Part shown: piece by piece, positions 41,813 through 50,561 of the stretch
Layout: each line of letters begins with the position of its first letter
Numbering within the stretch: the first letter of the stretch is position 1
Assembly: GCF_021044885.1 (NCBI RefSeq)
Contig: NZ_JAJNOD010000001.1
Span: 868,001-932,000 of the forward strand
Direction: 5' to 3'
Origin: Microbacterium nymphoidis
Lineage (GTDB): Bacteria; Actinomycetota; Actinomycetes; Actinomycetales; Microbacteriaceae
Length of the DNA stretch: 64,000 nt
Position numbers and translations under genes: made by a program
The notes under the pieces: model-generated
Database searches by the model: none
Seen by the model: the letters and a program-made list of their open reading frames with translations, nothing else
Told to the model about the DNA's origin: nothing

Positions 41813-42820
41813 GTGACTGGAAAAGCGCGCCTCTACTCTGGAATGCAGCCCTCCGCCGATTCTCTGCAGATCGGCAACTACATCGGTGCGCTGATGCAGT
41901 GGCGTGGCCTCCAGGACTCCTACGACGCGTTCTTCTCCGTCGTCGATCTGCACGCCCTCACCGTTCCACAGGATCCGCAGCAGCTGCGTGAGAAGACGCG
42001 CCGTACCGCTGCGCAGTACATCGCCGCCGGCATCGAGCCGACCCGCTCCACGCTCTACGTGCAGTCCCACGTCCCCGCCCACGCGGAGCTCGCCTGGATC
42101 CTCTCGACCCTCACCGGCTTCGGCGAGGCGGGACGCATGACGCAGTTCAAGGACAAGTCGTCCCGATACGGCGCGGACACCACCAGCGTTGGCCTGTTCA
42201 CCTATCCGGTGCTGATGGCCGCCGACATCCTGCTATACCAGACGGATGTCGTCCCGGTCGGCGAGGACCAGAAGCAGCACGTGGAGCTCACCCGCGACCT
42301 TGCGGAGCGCTTCAACACCCGCTTCGGTGAGACGTTCCGCGTTCCGAATCCGGTGATCCAGCAGGAGACCGCGCGCATCTACGACCTGCAGAACCCGACG
42401 TCGAAGATGTCGAAGTCGGCGGAGAACCAGTCCGGTGTGCTGTACCTGCTCGACGAGCCGAGCGTCAACGCGAAGAAGATCATGCGCGCAGTGACCGACA
42501 ATGACGGCACCGTCCGCTACGACCGCCAGAACAAGCCCGGCGTGTCGAACCTGCTGGTGATCATGTCGGCGCTCACCGGCCGTCAGGTACCGGCGATTGA
42601 GGACGAGTTCTCGGGCAAGGGGTACGGCGACTTCAAGAAGGCCGTCGCCGATGCCGTCGTGAGCGAGTTCGAGCCGGTGCGCGCGAAGGCCCTCGAACTG
42701 ATGGCCGATCCCGCAGAGCTGGACCGCGTCCTGTCGGTCAACGCTGGCAAGGCCGAGGCCGTCGCCGATCGGACCCTGGGCGACGTGTACGACAAGGTCG
42801 GCCTGCTGCGTCGCCGCTGA
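41813..42820 (+). CDS. trpS: Tryptophanyl-tRNA synthetase
   Basis: Charges tRNA-Trp. A class I synthetase of 335 residues with the HIGH-equivalent PSADSLQIGNYIGAL (Gln in place of the first His) near residue 12-26, and SKMSKS near residue 196. The GTG lies six bases after TAGGAT (41801-41806), so leaderless. Followed by a terminator. Confidence 0.95.
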   Translation: MTGKARLYSGMQPSADSLQIGNYIGALMQWRGLQDSYDAFFSVVDLHALTVPQDPQQLREKTRRTAAQYIAAGIEPTRSTLYVQSHVPAHAELAWILSTLTGFGEAGRMTQFKDKSSRYGADTTSVGLFTYPVLMAADILLYQTDVVPVGEDQKQHVELTRDLAERFNTRFGETFRVPNPVIQQETARIYDLQNPTSKMSKSAENQSGVLYLLDEPSVNAKKIMRAVTDNDGTVRYDRQNKPGVSNLLVIMSALTGRQVPAIEDEFSGKGYGDFKKAVADAVVSEFEPVRAKALELMADPAELDRVLSVNAGKAEAVADRTLGDVYDKVGLLRRR

Positions 42821-42832
42821 GCACAACACATC

Positions 42833-42867
42833 GACGGAGGGAGCGGCACCACGTCGCTCCCTCCGTC
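42833..42867 (+). terminator. Terminator of trpS
   Basis: GACGGAGGGAGCG and its complement form a perfect 13-bp stem with a 9-base loop, 13 bases after the trpS stop. Confidence 0.8.
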
Positions 42868-42882
42868 CGTTCCGGGACACTG

Positions 42883-43461
42883 ATGAGCACTCCGATCCTG
42901 CGCACCACGCGCCTGACCCTCTCCGCACCGACCGCGGCGGATGCGCCCGCGATCACCGACGCCTGCCAGGATCCGGAGATCCCCCGCTGGACGCCGCTGC
43001 CGTCGCCGTACACCTTGCAGCATGCGGTCGAGTTCGTCGACGAGGCAGCCTCCCGGTCCTCGGCGGACAGCGGCTACGAATGGGCGATCCGCACGGCCCC
43101 GCAGCACGCGGCCGTCTCGCTGGTCGGCATGATCAGCCTCACTCGCCGTGGCGCAGGCGCCGCCGAGATCGGGTTCTGGATGCGCGGCGACCAGCGCGGC
43201 AACGGGTATCTGACGGAGGCCGCCCACGCGGTCATCGACCACGCGTTCGAGCCGTCGGGCCTCGGACTCGATCGTCTGGAGTGGAACGCCGCCGTGGGCA
43301 ACGTCGCATCGGCCCGAGCCGCCCGCGCGCTCGGGTTTCGTTTCGAGGGCGTGCGCCGCGGCGCGTTCGTCACAACCGGCGGAGGCCGCACCGACGGCTG
43401 GAGCGCCGGACGGTTGTTCACCGATTCTCCGACGCCCGCCGTCTGGGACGTCCTCGGCTGA
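42883..43461 (+). CDS. GNAT family N-acetyltransferase (RimJ/RimL type)
   Basis: A 192-residue acetyltransferase. The acetyl-CoA loop is visible in MRGDQRGNGYLTEAA near residue 102, preceded by the GFW strand; the N-terminal ILRTTRLTLSAPTAADA and late NVASARAARALGF are typical of the RimJ/RimL branch. Substrate (protein N-terminus, amino acid or antibiotic) is unknown. Confidence 0.87.
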   Translation: MSTPILRTTRLTLSAPTAADAPAITDACQDPEIPRWTPLPSPYTLQHAVEFVDEAASRSSADSGYEWAIRTAPQHAAVSLVGMISLTRRGAGAAEIGFWMRGDQRGNGYLTEAAHAVIDHAFEPSGLGLDRLEWNAAVGNVASARAARALGFRFEGVRRGAFVTTGGGRTDGWSAGRLFTDSPTPAVWDVLG

Positions 43462-43501
43462 GACGCTTGCCCGCCCGCGGGCCCGGGGCTAGGGTCGCGG
43501 C

Positions 43502-43957
43502 ATGCGTATGAAGGTCGCTGCCGGAACGGTGGCACTCGGTTTTGTGCTGGCGCTCTGCGGGTGCGCTCCAGCGACCACTGTCGAGGTGATGTCGCTGGAG
43601 GAGTCCACTGTCGCCACGCCGCCCCTGGCGCAGACCTCACTGTCCGACGAAGTGGTCACACCGGCGACGCCGGAAAACGCCACCGTCATCGCGGAGTACG
43701 CCGCCACCGAGGGTCCGCTTCCGCGAACGAGCACCCGTGAGTTTGTCGGGACGATGGGCGCCGATCTGACGTGCAGGGGTGGTACTCCGCTGAGGTTCGG
43801 CATCCTCGCCGGCAGTTCCGCGGAGGTGCCCTGCGACGGGAAGACATACCGCATCGTTCACGACTCGAATCTCTCCGTCGCGGCCGGTGGGTTGGAGGTC
43901 ACCGCCCCCTCCGATACGCGGTGGGCTGCCGTGGTCTGGCTCCTCCCTGAGGGGTGA
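43502..43957 (+). CDS. Small lipoprotein, unknown function
   Basis: A 151-residue lipoprotein with its lipobox at ALCGC (about residue 21). The mature domain is beta-rich with two Cys (LTCRGG and VPCDGK) likely forming a disulphide. The ATG is six bases after TAGGGT (43490-43495), so leaderless. No family recognised. Confidence 0.75.
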   Translation: MRMKVAAGTVALGFVLALCGCAPATTVEVMSLEESTVATPPLAQTSLSDEVVTPATPENATVIAEYAATEGPLPRTSTREFVGTMGADLTCRGGTPLRFGILAGSSAEVPCDGKTYRIVHDSNLSVAAGGLEVTAPSDTRWAAVVWLLPEG

Positions 43958-43996
43958 GGGGTCGTCGATGTCGGCGCCGGATGGCAGGATGGGCGC

Positions 43997-44872
43997 ATGC
44001 CTGAGATGCCAGAGGTACAGGGACTCGTCGACTACCTCGACGATCGTCTGGCCGCGCGCACGATCACGAAGACCACGGTCGCATCCATCGCCGCGCTGAA
44101 GACCTTCGATCCCCCGATCCACGCCCTCATCGACGCGGAGGTACGCGGGGTGACGCGCCACGGGAAGTTCATCGACATCCTGACCCTCACGTCGGCCGGC
44201 GACGAGGTGCATCTCATCTTCCATCTTGCGAAGGCCGGGTGGCTGCGCTGGTACGACGCGCTTCCCGCCACGGCCATCAAGCCGGGTCGCACCCCGATCG
44301 CGTTGCGCATCGCCTTCGACGACGGTTCAGGCTTCGACCTCACGGAAGCGGGCACCAAGAAGTCTCTGGCAGTGTACGTCACCCGCGATGCGCAGACCGT
44401 GCCGGGGATCGCCCGCCTCGGTCCCGATCCGCTGCGGCCGCCGCTCTCGCTCGAGGAGTTTCGCACGATGCTCGCCGGCCGCCGCACACAGATCAAGGGG
44501 CTCCTACGCGATCAGTCGATCATCGGCGGCATCGGCAACGCCTATTCGGACGAGATCCTTCACGCCGCGAAGCTGTCCCCGTACGCCATCGCCGCGACAC
44601 TGGGCGAGGAGGAGACCGCACGGCTGCATCAGGCCATGATCGACACCCTCACCCACGCGGTCTCGGTGGCCTCCGGCAAGCCGCCCGCCGAGCTGAAGGA
44701 CGCCAAGCGTGCGGGCATGAACGTCCACGCGCAGGCGGGCAAACCCTGCCCCGTGTGCGGTGACACGGTGCGCAGCGTGTTCTTTGCGAATCGCTCGCTG
44801 GAGTACTGCCCCACATGCCAGACCGGCGGCAAGCCGCTGGCGGATCGTCGCCTCAGCCGGCTGCTGAAGTAG
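43997..44872 (+). CDS. Fpg/Nei family DNA glycosylase
   Basis: A 291-residue base-excision repair glycosylase. Pro2-Glu3 at the N-terminus (MPEMPEV) provides the catalytic amine and acid, HFLAK-like LIFHLAKAGWL and GNAYSDEILHAAKLSPY (helix-two-turn-helix) are in place, and the C-terminal zinc finger has four Cys (CPVCG ... YCPTC). Whether it is Fpg (oxidised purines) or Nei (pyrimidines) is not decided by these motifs. CAGGAT lies six bases before the ATG. Confidence 0.9.
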   Translation: MPEMPEVQGLVDYLDDRLAARTITKTTVASIAALKTFDPPIHALIDAEVRGVTRHGKFIDILTLTSAGDEVHLIFHLAKAGWLRWYDALPATAIKPGRTPIALRIAFDDGSGFDLTEAGTKKSLAVYVTRDAQTVPGIARLGPDPLRPPLSLEEFRTMLAGRRTQIKGLLRDQSIIGGIGNAYSDEILHAAKLSPYAIAATLGEEETARLHQAMIDTLTHAVSVASGKPPAELKDAKRAGMNVHAQAGKPCPVCGDTVRSVFFANRSLEYCPTCQTGGKPLADRRLSRLLK

Positions 44873-44878
44873 GCCCAC

Positions 44879-45526
44879 TCACGCCGCGAGCACTGGAAGC
44901 GCGGCGTCGAATGCCTCGCGCCCCGCGGGCGTGAGCCACTCCCCCACCACACCGCGGATCTCCCGAGCCAGGTCCACCTCCGAGTCGAACAGCCACTGCA
45001 GCTGCAGTCCGTCCATCAGCGAGGTGAGGCGTAGCGCGGCGCTGCGGGCATCGAGGTCGGCCCGAACGAGTCCGCGCGCCTGTAGCGCGACCAGCGCCCG
45101 CGCGGTTCCGCGGCGGATGCGCTCGTTGCGCTGTGTGAAGTAGTCGTGAGCCGGATGGTCGGTGGCCGCCGCCTCCGCCGAGAGGCGGACGAAGAGTTCG
45201 ATGAGCCCCGGCACCAGGCGATTGTGATCGGCGAGGTCGACCATGCCGCGCAGCACCCCGATAGCGCCGTGAGCCTCGACATAGGGTGCGAACCGCTCCT
45301 GGTCCTCCTCGTCCCGCGCCTCCAGCACCGCGTGCAGAAGTGCTTCCTTGTCGGCGAAGTGGTGGAGCAGCCCCGCGCGGGAGATGCCGCATGCTGCCGC
45401 GATCTCCAGGATCGTGGCCGAGACGAAGCCGCGCTCGGCGAAATGCTCCGATGCGGTGCGGATGATGACATCACGGCGCGCACGACCATTGGCGTAGCCG
45501 CGGGCTTCGTCGTCGGTCGGGGTCAT
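44879..45526 (-). CDS. TetR/AcrR family repressor of the beta-glucoside locus
   Basis: A 215-residue regulator with a TetR helix-turn-helix (ILEIAAACGISRAGLLHHF) near residues 38-57 and a BetI-like C-terminal half. The ATG at 45526 is six bases after TACCGT on the reverse strand (45533-45538), which fixes this start over a longer reading. It is divergent from an MFS transporter and GH3 glycosidase, and two nearly identical 21-bp sites lie between them, one next to each promoter. It probably represses the transporter, glycosidase and itself until a glycoside or derivative binds. Confidence 0.88.
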   Translation of the reverse strand: MTPTDDEARGYANGRARRDVIIRTASEHFAERGFVSATILEIAAACGISRAGLLHHFADKEALLHAVLEARDEEDQERFAPYVEAHGAIGVLRGMVDLADHNRLVPGLIELFVRLSAEAAATDHPAHDYFTQRNERIRRGTARALVALQARGLVRADLDARSAALRLTSLMDGLQLQWLFDSEVDLAREIRGVVGEWLTPAGREAFDAALPVLAA

Positions 45527-45551
45527 GCTGACACGGTAGCACTTGCGCCAC

Positions 45552-45572
45552 GAAAACCGACACTTGTGTAGG
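45552..45572 (-). promoter_or_regulatory. TetR operator, site 1 (regulator side)
   Basis: This 21-bp site reads GAAAACCGACAC-TTGTGTAGG on the + strand. Its core CGACAC/GTGTAG is itself a partial palindrome. It matches site 2 in inverted orientation at 20 of 21 positions and lies about 14 bases upstream of the tetR -10 box. Confidence 0.7.
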
Positions 45573-45649
45573 CATTGCTGGGGAAACGACACTCCTGTCC
45601 ACGACAACTGGATCAGAAAAGGTTATCCGATCAGGCCCTTTTCCCAACA

Positions 45650-45670
45650 CCTACACATGTGTCGGTTTTC
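45650..45670 (+). promoter_or_regulatory. TetR operator, site 2 (transporter side)
   Basis: The site reads CCTACACATGTGTCGGTTTTC, the inverted counterpart of site 1 with one mismatch. CATGCTAGCGT follows, where TAGCGT (45674-45679) may be the -10 box of the MFS gene, so bound repressor would overlap that promoter. Confidence 0.7.
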
Positions 45671-45766
45671 ATGCTAGCGTCTTCGCAATGGTCACGGCGG
45701 ACCATCCCGGCTCCGCCTGACAGGCATCACCTCCCACTCGAGACCCTGACCTGGCAAGGATTGACA

Positions 45767-47071
45767 ATGTCGTCGACTTCACCCGACGCGCCGGAAACGG
45801 TGCAACCGCCGCTCACGCAGACCACGTACGTCCGCACCGCCTCGGGCGAGGATGACCCGCCCGCGCCGCTGACGGGGCTCGGCCGCCTTCTCGGCTCGAT
45901 CATCCCGGCCAACTTCGCCATCTTCCTGATCTGGGGCGCCGTCCCCGGTGTCCTGCTGCCGCATCAGATCGAGTTGCTGTTCCCGGAGAGCAAGGTGGCG
46001 ACCTTCGCGGTGATCGCGACGGTCGGAGCCCTCTGCGCGCTCGTGGCCCAGCCCGTCGCCGGACAGCTGTCCGACCGCACCCGATCGAAGTACGGCCGCC
46101 GGGCGCCGTGGATGATGCTTGGTGTGTTCGGCGGTGGACTGGCACTTGTCGGGCTGGCGTTCGCGAACTCGTTCGTCGGCATCCTCATCGCGTGGTGCCT
46201 GGTGCAGATCGCCTACAACTTCGCGCAGGGCCCGCTATCCGCGGTCCTGCCGGACCGCGTGCCCATCGCGCGACGCGGCACGTTCGCCGCGCTGTCGGGC
46301 GTCGGCCTCATGGCCGGTGCCCTCGGCGGCCAGATCGTCGGCTCACTGCTGTTCAACAGCCTGACAGCCGGCTACATCATCTTCGCCGTGTTCGCCTTCG
46401 TGGTGATCGGGCTGTTCGTCCTCCTCAACCCGGACCGTCCCAGCACCAACTTCGAGCGCGAGCCGTTCAGCCTCCGCGACTTCATCGGCACCTTCTGGGT
46501 GAACCCGATCAAGCACCCCGACTTCTTCTGGGCCTTCACGGGGCGCCTGCTGCTCTACACCGGTTACTTCGGTGTGACCGGCTACCAGCTCTACATCCTG
46601 GGCGACTATCTCGGCATCGCCGAGCCGCAGACGGTGATCCCCCTGCTGGGTATCGTCGGCCTGGTGGGCACGATCATCGCCACCGTGATCTCGGGTCCGC
46701 TGTCTGACCGCGTGGGACGCCGCAAGCCGTTCGTGTTCGGATCCTCCGTGGTCATGGGCCTGGCCCTCGCGCTGCCGTGGTTCTGGCCCACGTACGAGTC
46801 CTGGCTCATCATGACCGCGGTGATCGGCTTCGGGTTCGGGATGTTCCAGGCGGTCGACACGGCCCTGATGAGCCAGGTCCTCCCGTCCGCGAAGTCGTTC
46901 GCCAAGGACCTGGGCGTGGTGAACATCGCGGCCACGCTGCCGCAGACCTTCGCCCCCGGATTCGCGGGCGCCATCGTGCTGGTGTTCGGCTATGCCGGCC
47001 TGTTCCCGATTGGCATCGTCCTCAGCATTCTCGGCGCCGTCAGCGTCTGGTTCATCAAGTCCGCCAAGTAG
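45767..47071 (+). CDS. MFS transporter, probable glycoside importer
   Basis: A 434-residue major facilitator protein with about twelve membrane segments after a 45-residue hydrophilic N-terminus. LSDRTRSKYGRRAPW near residue 105 and LSDRVGRRKPF near 310 are the two inter-helix loops typical of MFS and of GPH-like sugar carriers. AAGGA lies eight bases before the ATG. It is followed after nine bases by a GH3 glycosidase gene, so beta-glucosides or related oligosaccharides are the likely cargo. Confidence 0.85.
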   Translation: MSSTSPDAPETVQPPLTQTTYVRTASGEDDPPAPLTGLGRLLGSIIPANFAIFLIWGAVPGVLLPHQIELLFPESKVATFAVIATVGALCALVAQPVAGQLSDRTRSKYGRRAPWMMLGVFGGGLALVGLAFANSFVGILIAWCLVQIAYNFAQGPLSAVLPDRVPIARRGTFAALSGVGLMAGALGGQIVGSLLFNSLTAGYIIFAVFAFVVIGLFVLLNPDRPSTNFEREPFSLRDFIGTFWVNPIKHPDFFWAFTGRLLLYTGYFGVTGYQLYILGDYLGIAEPQTVIPLLGIVGLVGTIIATVISGPLSDRVGRRKPFVFGSSVVMGLALALPWFWPTYESWLIMTAVIGFGFGMFQAVDTALMSQVLPSAKSFAKDLGVVNIAATLPQTFAPGFAGAIVLVFGYAGLFPIGIVLSILGAVSVWFIKSAK

Positions 47072-47080
47072 GAAGAGATC

Positions 47081-48838
47081 ATGACCGATTCCGCTCGTTT
47101 CCCGTATCAGGACGCCTCACTGGCCGTCGCCCAGCGCGTCGAGGATCTCCTCAGCCGGATGGACGCCGCCGACAAAGCCGGCATGTTCTTCCACACGATG
47201 ATTTCGTACGGCGATCCGAACCAGGCCAACCCCACCTTCGGCATCCCGTCGGCGGTGTCGATGGTGCGAAAGCGCCGGATGACGTACTTCAACATCATCG
47301 GCGCGGCTGGAGACGGCCGGGAGTTCGCCGCGTGGCACAACGACCTGCAGCGCACGGCGCTGGAGAACGGCCTCGGCATCCCGATCACGTTCTCCACCGA
47401 TCCGCGCCACGCCTTCAGCGACAACCCGCTCACCTCGATCCTGGCCGGCCCCTTCTCACAGTGGCCGGAGACACTGGGATTCGCCGCGCTCGCATCGCCG
47501 GAGCGGCTCGAGCGATTCGGTGACATCGCGCGCCAGGAGTACCTGGCCGTGGGACTGCGGGTGGCCCTCCACCCGCAGATCGATCTCGCCACCGAGCCCC
47601 GCTGGTCTCGGATCAGCGGCACGTTCGGGGAGAGTGCGGACCTCACGTCCGATCTCGTCGTCGCCTACATCCGCGGCTTCCAGGGCGAGGAATTCGGCAC
47701 CGAGTCCGTGGCCGCGATGGTCAAGCACTTCCCCGGCGGCGGACCGCAGAAGGACGGCGAGGATCCGCACTTCCCGTGGGGTCGCGAACAGGTCTACCCG
47801 GGCGGCGAGCAGGAGTACCACCTCCGCCCGTTCATCGCGGCGATCAACGCCGGGGCAACGCAGATGATGCCCTACTACGGCATGCCGGTCGGCACCGACT
47901 GGGAGGAGGTCGGCTTCGGGTTCAACAAAGACGTGCTCACCGATCTGCTGCGCGACCGACTCGGCTTCGAGGGCATCGTGTGCACCGACTGGGGTCTGCT
48001 GACGGACGCCGAGGTGCTCGGCAGCGAGATGCCCGCCCGTGCCTGGGGCGTGGAGCAGCTGACCCGGCCGGAGCGCATGGTCAAAGCCCTCGACGCCGGT
48101 GTCGATCAGTTCGGGGGCGAACTGTGCACGGATGTGCTCCTGGACCTGATGGCCCAGGGCACCGTGTCCGAGGAGCGCCTCGACGTCTCGATCCGCCGGC
48201 TGCTCAGCGAGAAGTTCCGGCTGGGCCTGTTCGACAACCCCTTCGTGGACGAGGACCGTGCCGCCATCGTGGTGGGTCAGAGCGACTGGGTGGAGGAGGG
48301 GCTGGCTGCCCAGAGCGACTCGCTCACCCTGCTGACCAACGCCGACTCGCTCCTTCCGCTCGCGCGGGGCGTGAAGGTCTACGCGGAGGGTGTGAACGCC
48401 GAGGTGCTCGCAGACTTCGCCACTCTCGTGGACTCCCCCGACGACGCGGATGTCGCGATCCTGCGCATCAAGGCGCCATTCGAGATCCGTGATCGCGGCG
48501 GCTTCTCCGCCATGTTCCATGAGGGTTCGCTCGAATTCCCCGCCGAGGAGCATGCACGCCTCACCGCGATCGCCGAGAAGGTGCCCACCGTGATCGACAT
48601 CTACCTGGATCGTCCCGCGGTCCTGGGCGGGCTCGAAAAGACCGCCGGCGCGGTCATCGCGAACTACGGCGCCTCCGACCTGGCGGTGCTGCGCGTGCTG
48701 TTCGGCGATCGTTCGCCGCTCGGCTCGCTGCCGTTCGATCTGCCGCGATCGGACGCCGCCGTTGCCGCGAGCCGCTCGGACGTGGCCTTCGACACCGAGG
48801 ATCCCACGTTCCGCTTCGGCCACGGTCTGCGTTACTGA
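47081..48838 (+). CDS. Glycoside hydrolase family 3 (beta-glucosidase-like), cytosolic
   Basis: A 585-residue GH3 enzyme. The N-terminal barrel has VKHFPGGGPQKDGEDPH near residue 210 and the nucleophile Asp in GIVCTDWGLL near residue 305; a shorter second domain follows, so it is more compact than the three-domain GH3 enzymes. No signal peptide, so the substrate must be imported, presumably by the adjacent MFS protein. GGAAGAG precedes the ATG. Confidence 0.9.
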   Translation: MTDSARFPYQDASLAVAQRVEDLLSRMDAADKAGMFFHTMISYGDPNQANPTFGIPSAVSMVRKRRMTYFNIIGAAGDGREFAAWHNDLQRTALENGLGIPITFSTDPRHAFSDNPLTSILAGPFSQWPETLGFAALASPERLERFGDIARQEYLAVGLRVALHPQIDLATEPRWSRISGTFGESADLTSDLVVAYIRGFQGEEFGTESVAAMVKHFPGGGPQKDGEDPHFPWGREQVYPGGEQEYHLRPFIAAINAGATQMMPYYGMPVGTDWEEVGFGFNKDVLTDLLRDRLGFEGIVCTDWGLLTDAEVLGSEMPARAWGVEQLTRPERMVKALDAGVDQFGGELCTDVLLDLMAQGTVSEERLDVSIRRLLSEKFRLGLFDNPFVDEDRAAIVVGQSDWVEEGLAAQSDSLTLLTNADSLLPLARGVKVYAEGVNAEVLADFATLVDSPDDADVAILRIKAPFEIRDRGGFSAMFHEGSLEFPAEEHARLTAIAEKVPTVIDIYLDRPAVLGGLEKTAGAVIANYGASDLAVLRVLFGDRSPLGSLPFDLPRSDAAVAASRSDVAFDTEDPTFRFGHGLRY

Positions 48839-48992
48839 TCCCGGTTCATTGCGCGCAATTGGCTCCATACCCTCGTGGTTTGGAGCCAATTGCGCTGCGG
48901 GGTCGAGATGGTGTCGCCGCTGAATCCGGTTCATTGCGCGCAAATCGCCCGAAACTGGGGCGAATAGGATCCATTCGCGCGCTATGAACCGG
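48839..48992. repeat. Repeat and hairpin cluster between convergent genes
   Basis: A 20-bp direct repeat (ATCCGGTTCATTGCGCGCAA) occurs at 48839-48858 and 48924-48943, and a near-complement (ATTCGCGCGCTATGAACCGG) at 48973-48992. The second and third copies can fold into a long stem with an inner CGCCC/GGGCG hairpin. This looks like a small extragenic repeat element as well as a transcription stop. Confidence 0.75.
48853..48895. terminator. Bidirectional terminator between GH3 and glpK
   Basis: GCGCAATTGGCTCCA and its complement form a perfect 15-bp stem with a 13-base loop, 14 bases after the GH3 stop. Confidence 0.75.
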
Positions 48993-49002
48993 GTGGGGCC
49001 GG

Positions 49003-50532
49003 TCAGCCGGCGTCGAGGGCCTCGGTGTCGGCGTCGGTCCAGTCCAGGGACTTGGACACGGCCTTGCGCCACACGCGGTAGCGGCGCTCACGCTGGTCCT
49101 CGTCCATCGCGGGCGTCCAGCGGCGATCCTCCTGCCACAGCGCCCGCAGTTCGTCCAGGTCCGCCCACACGCCTGTCGCCAGGCCCGCAGCGAACGCGGC
49201 GCCCAGCGCCGTGGTCTCGGTGATGCGCGGGCGGACGACGGTGACCCCGAGCACGTCCGCCTGGAACTGCATCAGCGTGTCGTTGCGGGTCATCCCGCCG
49301 TCCACGCGCAGCTCGGGCAGGGCGGTCGCGGTGTCCTCCACCACGGCGTCGATCACGTCGCGTGTCTGGAACGCCGTCGATTCCAGCGCAGCGCGCGCGA
49401 TGTGGCCCTTGTTGACGAAGCGGGTCAACCCGACGAGGGCGCCACGCGCATCCGGACGCCAGTAGGGCGCGAACAGCCCTGAGAACGCCGGGACGAAGTA
49501 GGCGCCGCCGTTGTCCTCCACCGTGGCGGCCAGCCGCTCCACGTCGCTGGACTCGGCGATCAGACCGAGGTTGTCACGCAGCCACTGGACGAGCGAGCCG
49601 GTGACCGCAATCGACCCCTCCAGCGCGTAGCGGGCGGGTTCGTCCGCCACACGGTACGCGACCGTGGTGATGAGACCGTTGCGGGAACGGACGATCTCGG
49701 TGCCCGTTCCGACGATGAGGAAGTTGCCCGTGCCGTAGGTGTTCTTCGACTCCCCGGCCTCGAACGCGGTCTGGCCGAAGGTGGCGGCCTGCTGATCGCC
49801 GAGGATGCCGGCGATCGGGACACCGGCGGCCGGCAGTCCCCCGGCGATGGCGCCCACGATCTCCGAGGACGAGCGCACCTCCGGCAGCATCTGGCGAGGG
49901 ATGTCCCATACCGCACACAGCTCGTCGTCCCAGTCCAGGGTGCGCAGGTCCATCAGGAGCGTGCGCGACGCGTTGGTGACGTCGGTCACATGAGCGCCGC
50001 CGTCCGTTCCGCCGGTGAGGTTCCACACCAGCCAGGTGTCGGGGGTTCCGAACAGCAGCTCGCCACGCCCCGCACGCTCGCGCGCTCCGGGCACCCGGTC
50101 GAGGATCCACGCGATCTTCGAGGCCGACGAATAGGTGGACAGCGGCAGCCCGGTCTGGTCGGCGAAGCGGTCGGTGCCGCCGTCGCGAGCGAGCTCATCC
50201 ACCTTCGCCTGCGTGCGTGTGTCCTGCCAGACGATCGCGTTGTGGATCGGCTCGCCCGTGGCCCGATCCCAGACGATCACCGTCTCGCGCTGGTTCGTGA
50301 TGCCCAGCGCCGCGACGTCGGAGACGTCGATCGCGGCCTCGTCGAGCGCGTGCTGGAGCACCCAGAGGGTGTTGTCGCGGATCTCCGTCGCATCGTGCTC
50401 GACCCAGCCGGCACGCGGCAGGATCTGCTCGTGCTCCCGCTGACTGGTCGCGACGATCTCCCCCGCCCGATCGAAGACGATCGCACGGGTCGAGGTGGTG
50501 CCCTGGTCGAGGGCGATCACGTGGGCGGCCAC
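49003..50532 (-). CDS. glpK: Glycerol kinase
   Basis: Phosphorylates glycerol with ATP. A 509-residue FGGY-family kinase: the phosphate loop [12 protein letters not shown] at the N-terminus, [12 protein letters not shown], the [10 protein letters not shown]-like [17 protein letters not shown] block and [15 protein letters not shown] are all present. The GTG start at 50532 has AGGAGG at good spacing; the much longer upstream reading belongs to glpD in another frame. It is 29 bp after glpD. Confidence 0.95.
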   Translation of the reverse strand: MAAHVIALDQGTTSTRAIVFDRAGEIVATSQREHEQILPRAGWVEHDATEIRDNTLWVLQHALDEAAIDVSDVAALGITNQRETVIVWDRATGEPIHNAIVWQDTRTQAKVDELARDGGTDRFADQTGLPLSTYSSASKIAWILDRVPGARERAGRGELLFGTPDTWLVWNLTGGTDGGAHVTDVTNASRTLLMDLRTLDWDDELCAVWDIPRQMLPEVRSSSEIVGAIAGGLPAAGVPIAGILGDQQAATFGQTAFEAGESKNTYGTGNFLIVGTGTEIVRSRNGLITTVAYRVADEPARYALEGSIAVTGSLVQWLRDNLGLIAESSDVERLAATVEDNGGAYFVPAFSGLFAPYWRPDARGALVGLTRFVNKGHIARAALESTAFQTRDVIDAVVEDTATALPELRVDGGMTRNDTLMQFQADVLGVTVVRPRITETTALGAAFAAGLATGVWADLDELRALWQEDRRWTPAMDEDQRERRYRVWRKAVSKSLDWTDADTEALDAG

Positions 50533-50561
50533 ACTGCCTCCTATTGGCGCTGCAGAACGGA

